Source: Rhizobium sp. TH2 | GTDB lineage: Bacteria; Pseudomonadota; Alphaproteobacteria; Rhizobiales; Rhizobiaceae | Direction of reading: 5' to 3' | Assembly (NCBI RefSeq): GCF_024707525.1 | Contig: NZ_CP062231.1 | Span: 1 to 64,000, forward strand | DNA: 64,000 bases | In this document: positions 46,330 through 55,703 of the stretch, piece by piece | How positions within the stretch are numbered: position 1 is the stretch's first letter | Layout of the letters: the number at the start of each line of letters is the position of its first letter | Program-made: the position numbers and the translations under genes | The notes under the pieces: generated by a model | The model's input: only the letters and a program-made list of their open reading frames with translations | The model's database searches: none | Told to the model about the DNA's origin: nothing

Positions 46330-48117
46330 TCACGCCGATGATGGTTTTCGCCGGAACAGGCGTATCAGATTGTCGAACAGCTCGATCTTGGCGCCGTTGC
46401 GCTTCATGATGATGCCCTGCTGCAGAACCGAGAGCGTGTTGTTCCAAGCCCAGTAGATCACGAGACCGGCCGGGAAGGCCGCCAGCATGAAGGTGAAGAT
46501 CAGCGGCATCCAGTTGAAGATCATCGCCTGGGTCGGATCGGGCGGCGTCGGGTTCATGCGCATCTGCACGAACATGGTGATGCCCATGATGATCGGCCAG
46601 ACGCCCAGCATCAGCGCATGCGGCGGGGTCCACGGGATCAGGCCGAACAAGTTGAAGAGGGTGGTCGGATCGGGTGCCGACAGGTCATGGATCCAGCCAT
46701 AGAACGGCGCGTGGCGCATTTCGATGGTGATGAAGATGACCTTGTAGAGCGCGAAGAACACGGGAATCTGCAGGAGCACCGGCCAGCAGCCCGCAAGCGG
46801 ATTGACCTTCTCTTCCTTGTAGAGGCCCATCATGGCCGTCTGCAGCGCCATCTTGTCGTCGCCGAGCTTGGCCTTCAGCTCTTCCATCTTCGGCTGCAGC
46901 ATCTTCATCTTGGCCATCGACGCATATTGCCGGTTGGCGATCGGGAAGAAGAGCAGCTTGACGATGACGGTCGTGCCGAGGATGGCGAGGCCGAAATTGC
47001 CGAAATACTTGTAGAGCCAGTCCATCAGCTTGAACATCGGCCGGGTGATGATCTCGAACCAGCCCCAGTCGATCAGCTTGTAGAAATCGGTGATCTGGCC
47101 CTGTTCGTCATAGGAGTCGACCACATCGACTTCCTTGGCGCCGGCAAAGACGCGGGTGTCGAAAGTCTTGCTTTCACCGGCCTTGAGCGCCCCGCTCGCT
47201 TCCCGGTAGTCGGCCTGGAAGAGTTGCTGGCCGGTCGAAGTGTGATTGAATGAGGACTCGAATGTCACGCCCTTGGGCGGCACGATTGCCGCAGCCCAAT
47301 ACTTGTCCGTAATGCCGAACCAGCCATCCGAGATGCCGGGATGCTTGACGGGCGCCATTTCGCGGTCGAAATCGGCTTCCTCGAGTGTGCCATTGAGAAC
47401 GCCGATATAGCCCTCGTGCAGGACGTAACCCGCGGCAATCTCGGGCATGGTGTAGCGCACAATCCGGCCATAGGGCGTCAATGGGACATCCGCGGCGCTG
47501 GTGTTTTTCACCGTGTCGGCGACCTGGAACATATATTCGCTGTCGACCGAAATCTGGCGGGTGAACTCAAGGCCGGCGGGCGTCTTGTATGTCAGCTTCA
47601 CCGGGGTTTCCGGCGTAAGCTTGCTGTTGCCATCGACCGTCCATTTGGTGGACATCGAGGGAAGGCCCGCATTCAGTGCGCCGGTATAACCGAGTTCGAC
47701 GAAATAGCCGTCCTTGGTGTTGCCGGGATTGAGCAGGGTAATGAGCGGGCTGCTCTTATCGACTGTCTCGTGATAATTCTTGAGCTTCAGGTCGTCGAGA
47801 CGGGCGCCGGTCAAGTTGATCGTGCCCGAAAGCTTCGGCGTATCGATGACGACGCGCTGGGACTGCGCCAAGGCCTGGTCGCGGGTGACCACCGTCACAT
47901 TCGCGCCCTCTGTGCCGGGAACCGGCTGGCCGGTTGCATCGAGAACCACCGGCTTGGTGGCCTGTTCAACCTTCTGCTGCTTGGCGAGTTCGGCCTGGCG
48001 GGCTTCCTCGATCTGCCGCTGGGTTTCCATTTTCGGACCCATATAGAAGAACTGCCAGACAAAAACGATCAGCACGGAGAGAACGATCGCCAGATAATAA
48101 TTACGATTTTGTTGCAT
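46330..48117 (-). CDS. yidC: Membrane protein insertase YidC
   Basis: 595-residue gram-negative-type YidC. The N-terminal helix ([20 protein letters not shown], about 4-23) is followed by a large periplasmic beta domain (about 60-350) and the five-helix insertase core (about 370-580). The core includes the [28 protein letters not shown] region, shown in part. ATG 48117 has AAAGAG 6 nt upstream, so GTG 48120 is less likely. It overlaps the rnpA 3' end by 17 nt. Confidence 0.96.
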   Translation of the reverse strand: MQQNRNYYLAIVLSVLIVFVWQFFYMGPKMETQRQIEEARQAELAKQQKVEQATKPVVLDATGQPVPGTEGANVTVVTRDQALAQSQRVVIDTPKLSGTINLTGARLDDLKLKNYHETVDKSSPLITLLNPGNTKDGYFVELGYTGALNAGLPSMSTKWTVDGNSKLTPETPVKLTYKTPAGLEFTRQISVDSEYMFQVADTVKNTSAADVPLTPYGRIVRYTMPEIAAGYVLHEGYIGVLNGTLEEADFDREMAPVKHPGISDGWFGITDKYWAAAIVPPKGVTFESSFNHTSTGQQLFQADYREASGALKAGESKTFDTRVFAGAKEVDVVDSYDEQGQITDFYKLIDWGWFEIITRPMFKLMDWLYKYFGNFGLAILGTTVIVKLLFFPIANRQYASMAKMKMLQPKMEELKAKLGDDKMALQTAMMGLYKEEKVNPLAGCWPVLLQIPVFFALYKVIFITIEMRHAPFYGWIHDLSAPDPTTLFNLFGLIPWTPPHALMLGVWPIIMGITMFVQMRMNPTPPDPTQAMIFNWMPLIFTFMLAAFPAGLVIYWAWNNTLSVLQQGIIMKRNGAKIELFDNLIRLFRRKPSSA

Positions 48118-48499
48118 CACTCTTTCCCGGTGCCCGGCTCTTTATTTGGTGCCGGCTGGAAATGCGCGTTACGAGCGCCTTTGTCAATTCGGCAAATGGT
48201 GCATCGAGCACATCGCGGTGGCCGACGAACACATAGTCATGTCCCGGCAGCATTTCAAACCGGCCGGACAGCCGTACGGCCTCCTTCAGCCTGCGGCGAA
48301 TGCGATTGCGCTCGGGAGAATTGCCCTGCTTCTTGGTAACAGTGAAGCCGGTGCGCGGCGCCTCCGATGGCGCTTTGCGGTCGAGAACCTCAAGGATGAA
48401 ATACGGTCCACGCCGTCTTTCACCGCTCCTCATACGCAAAAACTCCGGCCGGCTTTTCAGCCGACCGGGGTTCATTTCGTTTTTCGGATTTTCCGACAA
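48101..48499 (-). CDS. rnpA: Ribonuclease P protein component
   Basis: Up to 132-residue basic protein that assists RNase P RNA in tRNA 5' maturation. The RNR motif [18 protein letters not shown] (about 60-77) is the substrate-binding signature, followed by [17 protein letters not shown]. The start is unsure: TTG 48499 opens the frame, ATG 48475 ([12 protein letters not shown]) is a shorter choice. The gene overlaps the 5' end of yidC. Confidence 0.93.
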   Translation of the reverse strand: MSENPKNEMNPGRLKSRPEFLRMRSGERRRGPYFILEVLDRKAPSEAPRTGFTVTKKQGNSPERNRIRRRLKEAVRLSGRFEMLPGHDYVFVGHRDVLDAPFAELTKALVTRISSRHQIKSRAPGKSDATKS

Positions 48500-48511
48500 G
48501 GTCCGACAGCG

Positions 48512-48652
48512 TCAGGCGCTGAGACGCTTGCGGCCACGGTTGCGGCGTGCTGCAAGAACCTTGCGGCCACCCTTGGTGCCGAGACGTGCGCGGAAACCGT
48601 GGCGGCGCTTGCGGACAAGCTTCGACGGTTGATAGGTACGCTTTGTAGCCAT
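48512..48652 (-). CDS. rpmH: 50S ribosomal protein L34
   Basis: 46-residue, very basic L34: starts [20 protein letters not shown] and ends [11 protein letters not shown]. It is the standard upstream neighbour of rnpA. The first gene of the rpmH-rnpA-yidC-engB block; its promoter must lie in the 283-bp region upstream that is shared with the divergent kinase gene. Confidence 0.98.
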   Translation of the reverse strand: MATKRTYQPSKLVRKRRHGFRARLGTKGGRKVLAARRNRGRKRLSA

Positions 48653-48935
48653 TTATTTAATTACCGCGGAGTGCGGCCCTTCTTGAATTTTAGCGTTTTT
48701 TGATTTCGTCCGGACTTTTGTCCCTCGGGACTGGCCTTCCGAACGTGGCGGTCTCTTACGGAAAGCAGCCCTCAAAGTCAACAACTGCCCTGAAATTCAC
48801 CCGTTTGGTGCCATATTCAGTGCGGAGTGAACCGTACGTATAGGCTGCACGTAACAGAAAACATTCGGAAAATTGCTGGTTTTTCTCGCCACGTCTTATG
48901 TTAGAGGAAACCGGCGAAACGAACTGATATCCTTG

Positions 48936-50408
48936 ATGCCGGATATTTCGGAGCTTGGCGTGGACAAGGCGGTCAAAACAGCGGCGATCCTGTCGCCCGC
49001 GGAGGGCGATCGCATACCCGTGACGTCGAGGCTGTCCACCAAGTTCCTCGCGCTCACCGTCATCTTCGTCGTTCTTGCCGAAATCCTGATCTTCGTGCCT
49101 TCGGTCACCGACATGCGGCTGTCCTGGTTGCGCGACCGGCTGAATACGGCCGCCGCCGCGGCGATCGTGGTCGACGGCCTTCCCGATGTCGAACTGCCGC
49201 GCCCGCTGCAGGACGACACGCTGATGGCGACCGGCACCAAGGCGATCGCGCTCCACAAGGCTGATATCACGCGGATGATCGTGGTCTCCGACATGCCGCC
49301 GAGGGTGAACGCCCGCTACGATCTCTCCGACAGCGATTTCCTCACCGATGCGCGCGATGCCTTCGCCACGCTGCTGTTCGGCGGCGATCAGGTGTTTTCC
49401 GTGCGCGGCCCGATCGGGGAAAGCGGCATGGATATCGAACTGGTCATGGGTGACAAGGCGCTCAGGAAGGCGATGCTGACCTATACCAAGGAAATCCTGC
49501 TCTTCACGGTGATCATCTCTTTCATCACCGCCTCGATGATCTTCCTCGTCATCAACCGCACGCTGATCCGCCCGATAGCGCGGATGACATCGAGCATGCA
49601 GGCCTTCGCCGAGGATCCGTCCAACCCCGGCGCGATCGTGCAGCCGCCGAAGGGCGACGACGAACTGGCGCTCGCCGCGCGTCACCTCGCCTCGATGCAG
49701 GGCGACCTGCAGAAGACCATCAGGCAGCAGAAGAACCTCGCCGATCTCGGCCTCGCGGTTTCCAAGATCAATCACGACATGCGCAATATCCTGTCCTCGG
49801 CGCAACTGATGTCCGATCGCCTCGCCGATGCCGACGACCCGGTCGCCAAGGGGCTGTCGTCGAAGCTCGTGCGCACGCTCGGCCGCGCCATCGGCTATTC
49901 CTCGGAGGTCCTGTCCTATGGCCGCGCCAGCGAGACAGCCCCACGGCGCGGGCGAATCGCGCTACGGCCGCTTGTCGAAGACGCGGGCGAAATCCTCGGC
50001 CTGAGCGCCGGCACCGACATTTCCTTCGCCATCGACATACCGCGCGACCTCGAGATCGACGCCGACCCCGAGCAACTCTTCCGCGTCCTCTATAATCTCT
50101 GCCGCAATTCGCTCCAGGCGCTGGAGGCCGATGATGGGCCGAAAAAGGCGATAAGCGTGACCGCAAGCCGCAACGACGACCGCGTGCAGGTAACCGTCGA
50201 CGACACCGGTCCCGGCATGCCGCAAAAGGCGAAGGAGAATCTCTTCTCGGCCTTCCGTGGCTCCGTGCGTGCCGGCGGCACGGGCCTCGGCCTCGCCATC
50301 GCGCGGGAATTGATCGAGGCCCACCGCGGCTGGATCGTGCTTGAGGACAAGGATGAGCGCGGCACCCGCTTCCGCTTCGAGATACCGGACCGTACTCCGA
50401 TTACCTAA
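48936..50408 (+). CDS. Membrane sensor histidine kinase
   Basis: 490-residue kinase with two transmembrane helices (about 35-55 and 185-210), a periplasmic sensor between them, a HAMP-like linker (RTLIRPIARMTSSMQAFAED) and a kinase core. The phosphorylated His is in SKINHDMRNILSSAQL, a variant H box. The ATPase has NLCRNSLQALEAD, DTGPGMP and GGTGLGLAI. ATG 48936 is chosen; no response regulator is adjacent. It precedes tRNA-Arg by about 135 bp. Confidence 0.9.
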   Translation: MPDISELGVDKAVKTAAILSPAEGDRIPVTSRLSTKFLALTVIFVVLAEILIFVPSVTDMRLSWLRDRLNTAAAAAIVVDGLPDVELPRPLQDDTLMATGTKAIALHKADITRMIVVSDMPPRVNARYDLSDSDFLTDARDAFATLLFGGDQVFSVRGPIGESGMDIELVMGDKALRKAMLTYTKEILLFTVIISFITASMIFLVINRTLIRPIARMTSSMQAFAEDPSNPGAIVQPPKGDDELALAARHLASMQGDLQKTIRQQKNLADLGLAVSKINHDMRNILSSAQLMSDRLADADDPVAKGLSSKLVRTLGRAIGYSSEVLSYGRASETAPRRGRIALRPLVEDAGEILGLSAGTDISFAIDIPRDLEIDADPEQLFRVLYNLCRNSLQALEADDGPKKAISVTASRNDDRVQVTVDDTGPGMPQKAKENLFSAFRGSVRAGGTGLGLAIARELIEAHRGWIVLEDKDERGTRFRFEIPDRTPIT

Positions 50409-50543
50409 GATATTGAAGTAACCGGCTATTTCGAAGTTTTCCATGCCGGTGTCGAAAAATTTTCACGAAATCGCTTGCTTTTCAGAGGCGAACGAATTAG
50501 TGGATCGCCTCGCAGCCGGAAGCAACGCCGGGTCCTGCAATAC

Positions 50544-50620
50544 GCACCCGTAGCTCAGCTGGATAGAGCATCAGACTACGAATCTGAGGGTCGGACGTTC
50601 GAATCGTTCCGGGTGCGCCA
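50544..50620 (+). tRNA. tRNA-Arg(ACG)
   Basis: 77-nt cloverleaf: acceptor GCACCCG/CGGGTGC, D-loop AGCTCAGCTGGATAGAGC, anticodon loop CTACGAA with anticodon ACG, T-loop GTTCGAATC and an encoded CCA end. ACG, converted to inosine at position 34, reads CGU/CGC/CGA arginine codons. Its 3' end is the left boundary of the accessory island and a typical attachment site. Confidence 0.97.
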
Positions 50621-51005
50621 TTTTATCCAATAAGTTCAATGATTTGAAGCGAATGAACAGAATTCGCTACGATTCTTGCTACAAAACCGATTCATTTTCG
50701 GGCGAGATCGTTTGAATCTCTATGCGCACTAGGTCCGCATTGCGTAGATGTTCTTCACGTTCTTTAAGGTTGAAAAATCTTGAAAACTTTTATACATCGA
50801 TATAGGAAGTACTGAAAAATTTTGAAAATAGTATAGACAACGATTAACCCATATATATTTAGATTAGTTGTTGACGCATATCGAGCATTAGCTTATATCA
50901 CGTTCAACAGGACGCAAATCATGAAGTCTAGGGAGTCTAGGCAGATTTTTGTCGCAAGGCGAATTTTCTGCCGTGGATAATCCACGGATTTTATGGAGTG
51001 CATCG
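50621..51005. other. Noncoding AT-rich gap between tRNA-Arg and integrase
   Basis: 385 bp with no gene I can support. It holds the recombinase promoter at its right end and should hold the arm-binding sites of the recombinase. Several short repeats of AT-rich sequence are present but no clear direct repeat. Confidence 0.5.
50871..50899 (+). promoter_or_regulatory. Candidate sigma-70 promoter for the integrase
   Basis: TTGACG (50871-50876), 17-bp spacer, TATATC (50894-50899), about 107 bp upstream of the recombinase start. Close to consensus. Confidence 0.5.
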
Positions 51006-52319
51006 ATGAAGCAAAAATATCTGCATAAGCGCGGCGACTTTTTTCAATACCGTCGTTCCGTCGCGCCACGATTACGGCCCATTGTTGGCCAAACCGAATG
51101 GGTCAAATCTCTCCGAACCTCGGATTCCAGCGAAGCTGCAATTGTCTTTGCGAATTTTCATCGCAAAATCGAAGCGCTTATCAAGTCGTGTGAAGGCGGC
51201 ATGCTGCATGATTTTTCTGACATCGAACGTCTTAAGAAGCTTGCACGCGATCTTGGTTTGACGACGGTCGATACATCGGCGATTCAAAGCGCACACGTTG
51301 ACGTGGCAACGCTCACGAGCGCGCTGGAAGCGGTCGTCCGAAATGTTATAATTTCGATGGATTGGCACGCGCCGACACGCACGCAAGTTTCTGCATTGGC
51401 TTCTACAGTTCGCACAATGGTGACGTTCCGAGAAGTCGCGGAATGGTATGAGGAACATACGCGCGATAGATGGACATCCAAGCACACGTCCCGTGATCGC
51501 GAGAAGTATTATAAGCCAATTTACGCCGCAATTTCCGACTTTGAAATTGTAATCCCGAATGCCAACTTTCTTTCGCTAACTCGGAAGGACGTGCAGAAAT
51601 TTCGCGGATACATGATTTCGAAGGTCGAAGCAGGAGAGATAAAACCACATACCGTAAACAAGAAATTTATGAATCTTCGAAAGATGACATCCGCATATCT
51701 GAAGGATGAACTCGCCGACCTTGATAAAGCAAATCCCTTTGATGGAGTGAAGCTAAAGGACACTCGAAAGGGGAAGCGCCCGCCATTCACCGCGATAGAA
51801 ATGGCGTCGGTCAAAATTCATCTAGGCACGTCGGCAAGCAACGACGAATTGCTCGCCATCAATTTCATAGGCATGGAAACAGGCGCAACGTGTAAGGAAT
51901 TGTGCCTTTTGACCCAGTCAGACATTCATCTGACTGGCGAGATACCATATATTCGAATTGCCGAGAATGAATTCCGTGACCAAGTGAAATCCGGCGGCGC
52001 ACGCCATCGCGACGTTCCCCTTCTAAATGACGCTCTAAAATGGGCGAAGCGGTTTCCAGATGGCTTTCCTCGCTATCGTCGGACGAATGGTTCGGAAGCC
52101 GTTTCCGCCGCGTCCAACAAGCTTCTTGCGGCGGTAACAGACAAAACGTTCTACTCGTATCGACACACGATGGCCGACAAACTCCGAAATAGTGGCTGTT
52201 CCGATAGTCTGAAGGATGCAATTCTTGGCCATACGACGCCCGGTATGGGCGCCCACTACGGCGAAGGCTTCTCACTTGCGATGAAGCGCGACGCGTTGAC
52301 GCTCGCACTTGCGCTATAG
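51006..52319 (+). CDS. Tyrosine recombinase (integrase), unusual catalytic residues
   Basis: 437-residue phage/island integrase with an N-terminal arm and SAM-like core-binding domains (about 1-250) and a C-terminal catalytic domain (about 260-437). The nucleophile Tyr418 sits in GMGAHYGEGFSL, and Arg386 and His409 (ILGH) are in place. Box I has TGATCKELCLL with Thr295 where the catalytic Arg is normal, and the box II position three residues before Arg386 is Tyr383, not His. ATG 51006 (MKQKYLHKRGDFFQYRR) fits the family better than the frame start at 50949. It probably inserts the island at tRNA-Arg, but activity is doubtful. Confidence 0.85.
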   Translation: MKQKYLHKRGDFFQYRRSVAPRLRPIVGQTEWVKSLRTSDSSEAAIVFANFHRKIEALIKSCEGGMLHDFSDIERLKKLARDLGLTTVDTSAIQSAHVDVATLTSALEAVVRNVIISMDWHAPTRTQVSALASTVRTMVTFREVAEWYEEHTRDRWTSKHTSRDREKYYKPIYAAISDFEIVIPNANFLSLTRKDVQKFRGYMISKVEAGEIKPHTVNKKFMNLRKMTSAYLKDELADLDKANPFDGVKLKDTRKGKRPPFTAIEMASVKIHLGTSASNDELLAINFIGMETGATCKELCLLTQSDIHLTGEIPYIRIAENEFRDQVKSGGARHRDVPLLNDALKWAKRFPDGFPRYRRTNGSEAVSAASNKLLAAVTDKTFYSYRHTMADKLRNSGCSDSLKDAILGHTTPGMGAHYGEGFSLAMKRDALTLALAL

Positions 52320-52329
52320 GACAATCGGC

Positions 52330-52506
52330 ATGTTAGAGTTCGATTACCATCGCCTCGCGACGGACGACCGCTATAGGCAAACCATCATTGCTGGATTTGA
52401 CCGCGCTATTGTATTTTTCGGTAAGTACGGATTTCATTGCGAAATGATTGAATTCCGACGTGTCAAAAAAGTTATCAAGGCAATGTTCGATGAAGATACT
52501 TCCTAG
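52330..52506 (+). CDS. Hypothetical 58-residue protein
   Basis: MLEFDYHRLATDDRYRQTII begins the protein; it is charged and soluble-looking with no known motif. It starts 10 nt after the recombinase stop, with AGGAC upstream, and may be co-transcribed with it as an excisionase-like or unrelated factor. It lacks a recognisable HTH. It overlaps the next small frame by 17 nt. Confidence 0.45.
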   Translation: MLEFDYHRLATDDRYRQTIIAGFDRAIVFFGKYGFHCEMIEFRRVKKVIKAMFDEDTS

Positions 52507-52669
52507 ATTTGGCGATACAACGGCCAAGTCTGGCCTGCGCGCCGTCGCCGAAATCGTTTGGCGGTTGGGGCTAAGTACGTCACGCGTCAAAAACGCCCGC
52601 AATCAACTCGCGAAATTATTGCAGCTTTTGGGAAACGCAACTGATAAATTGCCCGGCTGTTCGGAATAA
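52490..52669 (+). CDS. Hypothetical 59-residue protein
   Basis: MKILPRFGDTTAKSGLRAVA opens a short basic-helical protein ending in TDKLPGCSE. The helix VAEIVWRLGLSTSRVKNARN resembles an HTH in part. It overlaps the preceding small gene by 17 nt, which suggests translation coupling, but no clear ribosome-binding site is visible. It may be chance. Confidence 0.35.
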   Translation: MKILPRFGDTTAKSGLRAVAEIVWRLGLSTSRVKNARNQLAKLLQLLGNATDKLPGCSE

Positions 52670-52977
52670 ATCGTTCGACTTTTCGAGTTTTTTGTGTTAT
52701 GTTGTGGACAATCAAATTGCGAAAGATTTTAGTTTTTCACGCTTGGTTGATCCCCAAAGACCATAAATAAGAATGATTGATCGGCTCGCGGGCCGTTGCC
52801 GTAACCCTATTTCTTTGTCCAAAACTTGCTGGAAATAGTCGGCTGATAGCAATCCCAATCTGAAGAATTTAAGAACGCGGAAACGCGGGCTATAGATAAC
52901 TGTATCCAAACCAAACTAACAATAAACAGATAATAATCGATAGCGATTACCAACTGCAGTCATAAGGAAAATACATA
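52670..52977. other. AT-rich gap before the HUH-like gene
   Basis: 308 bp, AT-rich and with no convincing gene. It likely contains the promoter of the HUH-like gene and, if that protein starts rolling-circle replication, possibly its origin; no clear hairpin nick site was identified by eye. A minus-strand open frame (52712-52909) is not convincing. Confidence 0.45.
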
Positions 52978-53775
52978 ATGCTTTCAATTGAAGCACTAAA
53001 AAACAAACCAATTAATATTGAATTCAAATCAACCGACTCCTACAAGCTATCGCCAACTGGATTTGATTACCAGTCACTTGAAACGAAAGTTTGCACCAAA
53101 TGGATTCAACATAAAGCTAAATTTGATATTACCACCAACGACAATCAAATTAGCATGGAAGAAGTAGACCAATCGATTCAAGAAAATTTATATTTTGTTA
53201 CTATTCAATTCAATCCGAAATATGTTCCAGCGAATTTTAAACCACATCAATTACCGGCGTTGGCCGACGCGATAGCGTCCTTCTATAATTCGATGTGCAA
53301 AGACTTTATAGATTTCGCGTTTGGCGGGAATGCAAAATTCCTTCCGCTCTTTATCGCATACTTCGATGGAGACGGATCACGTCATTCGGATCATGTGACG
53401 GATATCCAGACGCCACATTACCACGGGCTTTTCCTCTTGCATCCGAAGACACGGGTCGCTTTCGAGGCATGGCTCTCTGGAAATAGCATCGATAGGAAAA
53501 TTGATGGCCATCCATACAAGTCCGTATCGGCGCGCGATCACTTCCCACTCGAAACAGTAAATTTCTCGAAATTTGATCCAGATCGCGGGTCGCTGGAAGA
53601 CATGGTTTCGTACGTCACCAAATACGCCCGTAACGACCGATATGTAAAAGGCAATGGCGATTTCTTCGAACTTTCGACGGTCTTTCCACGGGTGCCAAAG
53701 TGGATGTATCCCTTTTACAAACGGTCCAACATCATCGAAGCCGGGAAGCTCGCATCCTTCGAAAAGAATAATTAA
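52978..53775 (+). CDS. HUH endonuclease-like (Rep-type) protein
   Basis: 265 residues. The three motifs of rolling-circle Rep proteins are recognisable in order: FVTIQFN (73-79, motif 1), TPHYHGLFLLHP with the His147-x-His149 metal pair (motif 2, HUH) and SYVTKYARND with Tyr212/Tyr216 and Lys215 (motif 3, YxxKY). This suggests nicking of single-stranded DNA to start rolling-circle replication or transfer. No replication origin or packaging genes are nearby. AAGGAAAA precedes the ATG. Family assignment rests on motifs only. Confidence 0.6.
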   Translation: MLSIEALKNKPINIEFKSTDSYKLSPTGFDYQSLETKVCTKWIQHKAKFDITTNDNQISMEEVDQSIQENLYFVTIQFNPKYVPANFKPHQLPALADAIASFYNSMCKDFIDFAFGGNAKFLPLFIAYFDGDGSRHSDHVTDIQTPHYHGLFLLHPKTRVAFEAWLSGNSIDRKIDGHPYKSVSARDHFPLETVNFSKFDPDRGSLEDMVSYVTKYARNDRYVKGNGDFFELSTVFPRVPKWMYPFYKRSNIIEAGKLASFEKNN

Positions 53776-53796
53776 TTCATATAAATAGAAACAGAA

Positions 53797-54192
53797 ATGA
53801 CAGAAACTCTATCCCTTACCGAACCCAAAACCCACATCGATCTAACCCTTTCGGAAATCGACGAGCCGCCATTCTTCGATGCCATTGTCGAGGCGATTGA
53901 AAGCCGCCGCGTCATCACACTTCGATACGAGAATGACCGGCTTCCTCGCCTGTTCGCGCCATATTTCTTTCGTCTCGCCAAGAACGGCAATTTCGTCGTC
54001 ATTGGGATGCAAATCGAGAACCCGAATAGCTTGGACGGTGCCGAAAATCAGCGCCGGACATTTGACGTTTCTAAAATTGCTTCACTAAAAATGACGATGG
54101 AATTGTTCGTGCCGGTCGATACGGTTAAGGCCGATGATCCATCGCATGCAACTGGCATCATTGCATCCGTGTTGCCTTGGAAATACCCTTGA
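53797..54192 (+). CDS. Standalone WYL-like domain protein
   Basis: 131 residues with an N-terminal acidic stretch and a core with the WYL layout: IESRRVITLRYENDRLPRLFAPYFF, then NFVVIGMQIENP, then RRTFDVSKIASLKMTMELF. WYL domains bind ligands or nucleotides and regulate phage defence, usually fused to an HTH; none is fused here. Similarity is weak and unverified. It lies 21 nt after the HUH-like gene, so they may be one operon. Confidence 0.45.
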   Translation: MTETLSLTEPKTHIDLTLSEIDEPPFFDAIVEAIESRRVITLRYENDRLPRLFAPYFFRLAKNGNFVVIGMQIENPNSLDGAENQRRTFDVSKIASLKMTMELFVPVDTVKADDPSHATGIIASVLPWKYP

Positions 54193-54228
54193 AAATTCTT
54201 CTCTTAGAGACTTGGGGAATATTCAAGA

Positions 54229-54795
54229 ATGGAACCTGATTTGGACTTCTTGGGTTTCAAGGTCGAACGTTCCGACGACACAAACGACCATGAAATCAGA
54301 TTGCTTGTGAACGAGAGAGACGTTCTGAATGGCCATCTTGGCCTGGACCCGCCAGACTTCTTTGGTCAATCCGAACTATTGAAGGGCGGGTTAGCCCGGA
54401 TTGGCCGATGTGGTTGCGGAACAGTCGGTTGCGATGACGTTTGTGTGCAGGTGACCATTGAAGATGCAATTGTATGGCGTGGCAACAATGAAACTTTCAA
54501 ATTCTTGCCAAAATCCTACTTTGCATGGCTCTATGAAGCGGCGAATGATCGAACTTGGGAAGATATAAACAGACGTACCGAACGATTGGTTAGTGATGTT
54601 TTCGAGGATATCAGCATACAAACCGGCGAGTCTTTTCGATGGGCGAGCGCCCGAATCGAAGCCGGAAAAATCCATCTTTCCTTTGATAATGGTACGGGTC
54701 GCCAAGTCCTTTTGGAATTTCCATGGCGCGGTAATGATCCCTCGGAAGCCGTCAAATCCGCACGCATCCTGTTGAATGAAATCGCGAGCGCGTGA
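54229..54795 (+). CDS. Hypothetical protein with clustered cysteines
   Basis: 188 residues, soluble and acidic. The centre has RIGRCGCGTVGCDDVCVQV (about 57-75), five Cys within 17 residues, which may bind a metal. The C-terminal half is helical with SFRWASARIEAGKIHLSF (about 134-151). I do not recognise the family. It follows the WYL-like gene by 36 nt, on the same strand. Confidence 0.6.
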   Translation: MEPDLDFLGFKVERSDDTNDHEIRLLVNERDVLNGHLGLDPPDFFGQSELLKGGLARIGRCGCGTVGCDDVCVQVTIEDAIVWRGNNETFKFLPKSYFAWLYEAANDRTWEDINRRTERLVSDVFEDISIQTGESFRWASARIEAGKIHLSFDNGTGRQVLLEFPWRGNDPSEAVKSARILLNEIASA

Positions 54796-54955
54796 TACAC
54801 AAAGCTGGGATTTCTTCCGACTGGAAGAAACTGTTGCCCATCATCGCACCAGATCCTTGGTCATCGGTCGCATTTTAACCAGTGAAGTCGAATCGAAAAA
54901 CCGGCAAAATTCTTTGTGCGATTTGGTACGGACGTGTTTGGCGAAGGGCATGGCG

Positions 54956-55405
54956 TCAATTTGCAAACGCTATCCAGCCATTCAGAACGGTCGCGAAAGC
55001 TACCCAAGCTGCATAAGGGACGAAGCACCAACGGGCTTTGTCGTCCCTCGCCAATAGAAGGAAGGCGATGATGCTGAATAGCAATAGGACGATCATCGCC
55101 AAGGCCGCGAACGGCATTTGAAGGCCGAAGAACACTGGCGACCAAGCGTAATTCAATGCCATTTGCACAAACCAGACGCGGCCTGACCATCCGGACAACC
55201 CTTCAATCATCATGACTCGCCAGCCGGCGATAGCAATTAGGACATATATTAGCGTCCATGCCGGGGCGAATAGCCAATTGGGCGGGTTGAATGGCGGCTT
55301 TTCAAGGGAATGGTACCAAGCGCCGGGTGCTGTCGAATACCCAATCAACAACCCGACCGATACGACGACAATGATAAAGAAAGCGAGCGAAATGTATTTG
55401 TTCAT
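54956..55405 (-). CDS. tspO: Tryptophan-rich sensory protein TspO
   Basis: 149-residue five-helix membrane protein of the TspO/MBR family. Diagnostic segments are WYHSLEKPPFNPPNWLFAPAWTLIYVLIAIAGW (about 31-63) and ALNYAWSPVFFG, with the conserved Trp and Pro residues. TspO binds porphyrins and modulates stress or photosynthesis gene control. ATG 55405 (MNKYISLA) is the family start; ATG 55414 adds three residues. It is an unusual cargo for an island. Confidence 0.9.
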   Translation of the reverse strand: MNKYISLAFFIIVVVSVGLLIGYSTAPGAWYHSLEKPPFNPPNWLFAPAWTLIYVLIAIAGWRVMMIEGLSGWSGRVWFVQMALNYAWSPVFFGLQMPFAALAMIVLLLFSIIAFLLLARDDKARWCFVPYAAWVAFATVLNGWIAFAN

Positions 55406-55472
55406 GCCGATCATACGCGGGAAGCCGGGTACGGGTTCACTTGGATGAATCTTCAGACAGGTCGCGCGACAG

Positions 55473-55667
55473 TCAGAACAGCCGACCCGTCATTGCGTCT
55501 CCCGCTCTGCCACGAAAATCTTTCATCGCTTCAATTGCGCATTCGAGGGCTTCGATGGCGTCGGCTTCGGTCAATCCCTCGTATTTCGCACGGTCGATCA
55601 ACGCCTGAAGTTCGTAATACGTCTGAAGCCGAAAAATCTCTTGCTTTACAATGTTTGCCTTCGCCAT
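55473..55667 (-). CDS. Hypothetical 64-residue helical protein
   Basis: MAKANIVKQEIFRLQTYYEL begins a mostly helical, soluble protein with LQALIDRAKYEGLTEADAIEALECAIEAMK (about 22-51) as two helices. GGGG 5 nt before ATG 55667 supports it. It is upstream of tspO on the same strand. The family is not known to me. Confidence 0.5.
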   Translation of the reverse strand: MAKANIVKQEIFRLQTYYELQALIDRAKYEGLTEADAIEALECAIEAMKDFRGRAGDAMTGRLF

Positions 55668-55703
55668 CATTTCCCCGTCACCCGCAATCAATTCGACCAA
55701 GAA

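Noticed and set aside
52712..52909. 65-codon minus-strand frame in the AT-rich gap
   Set aside because: No start signal, no neighbour on the strand and no recognisable motif.
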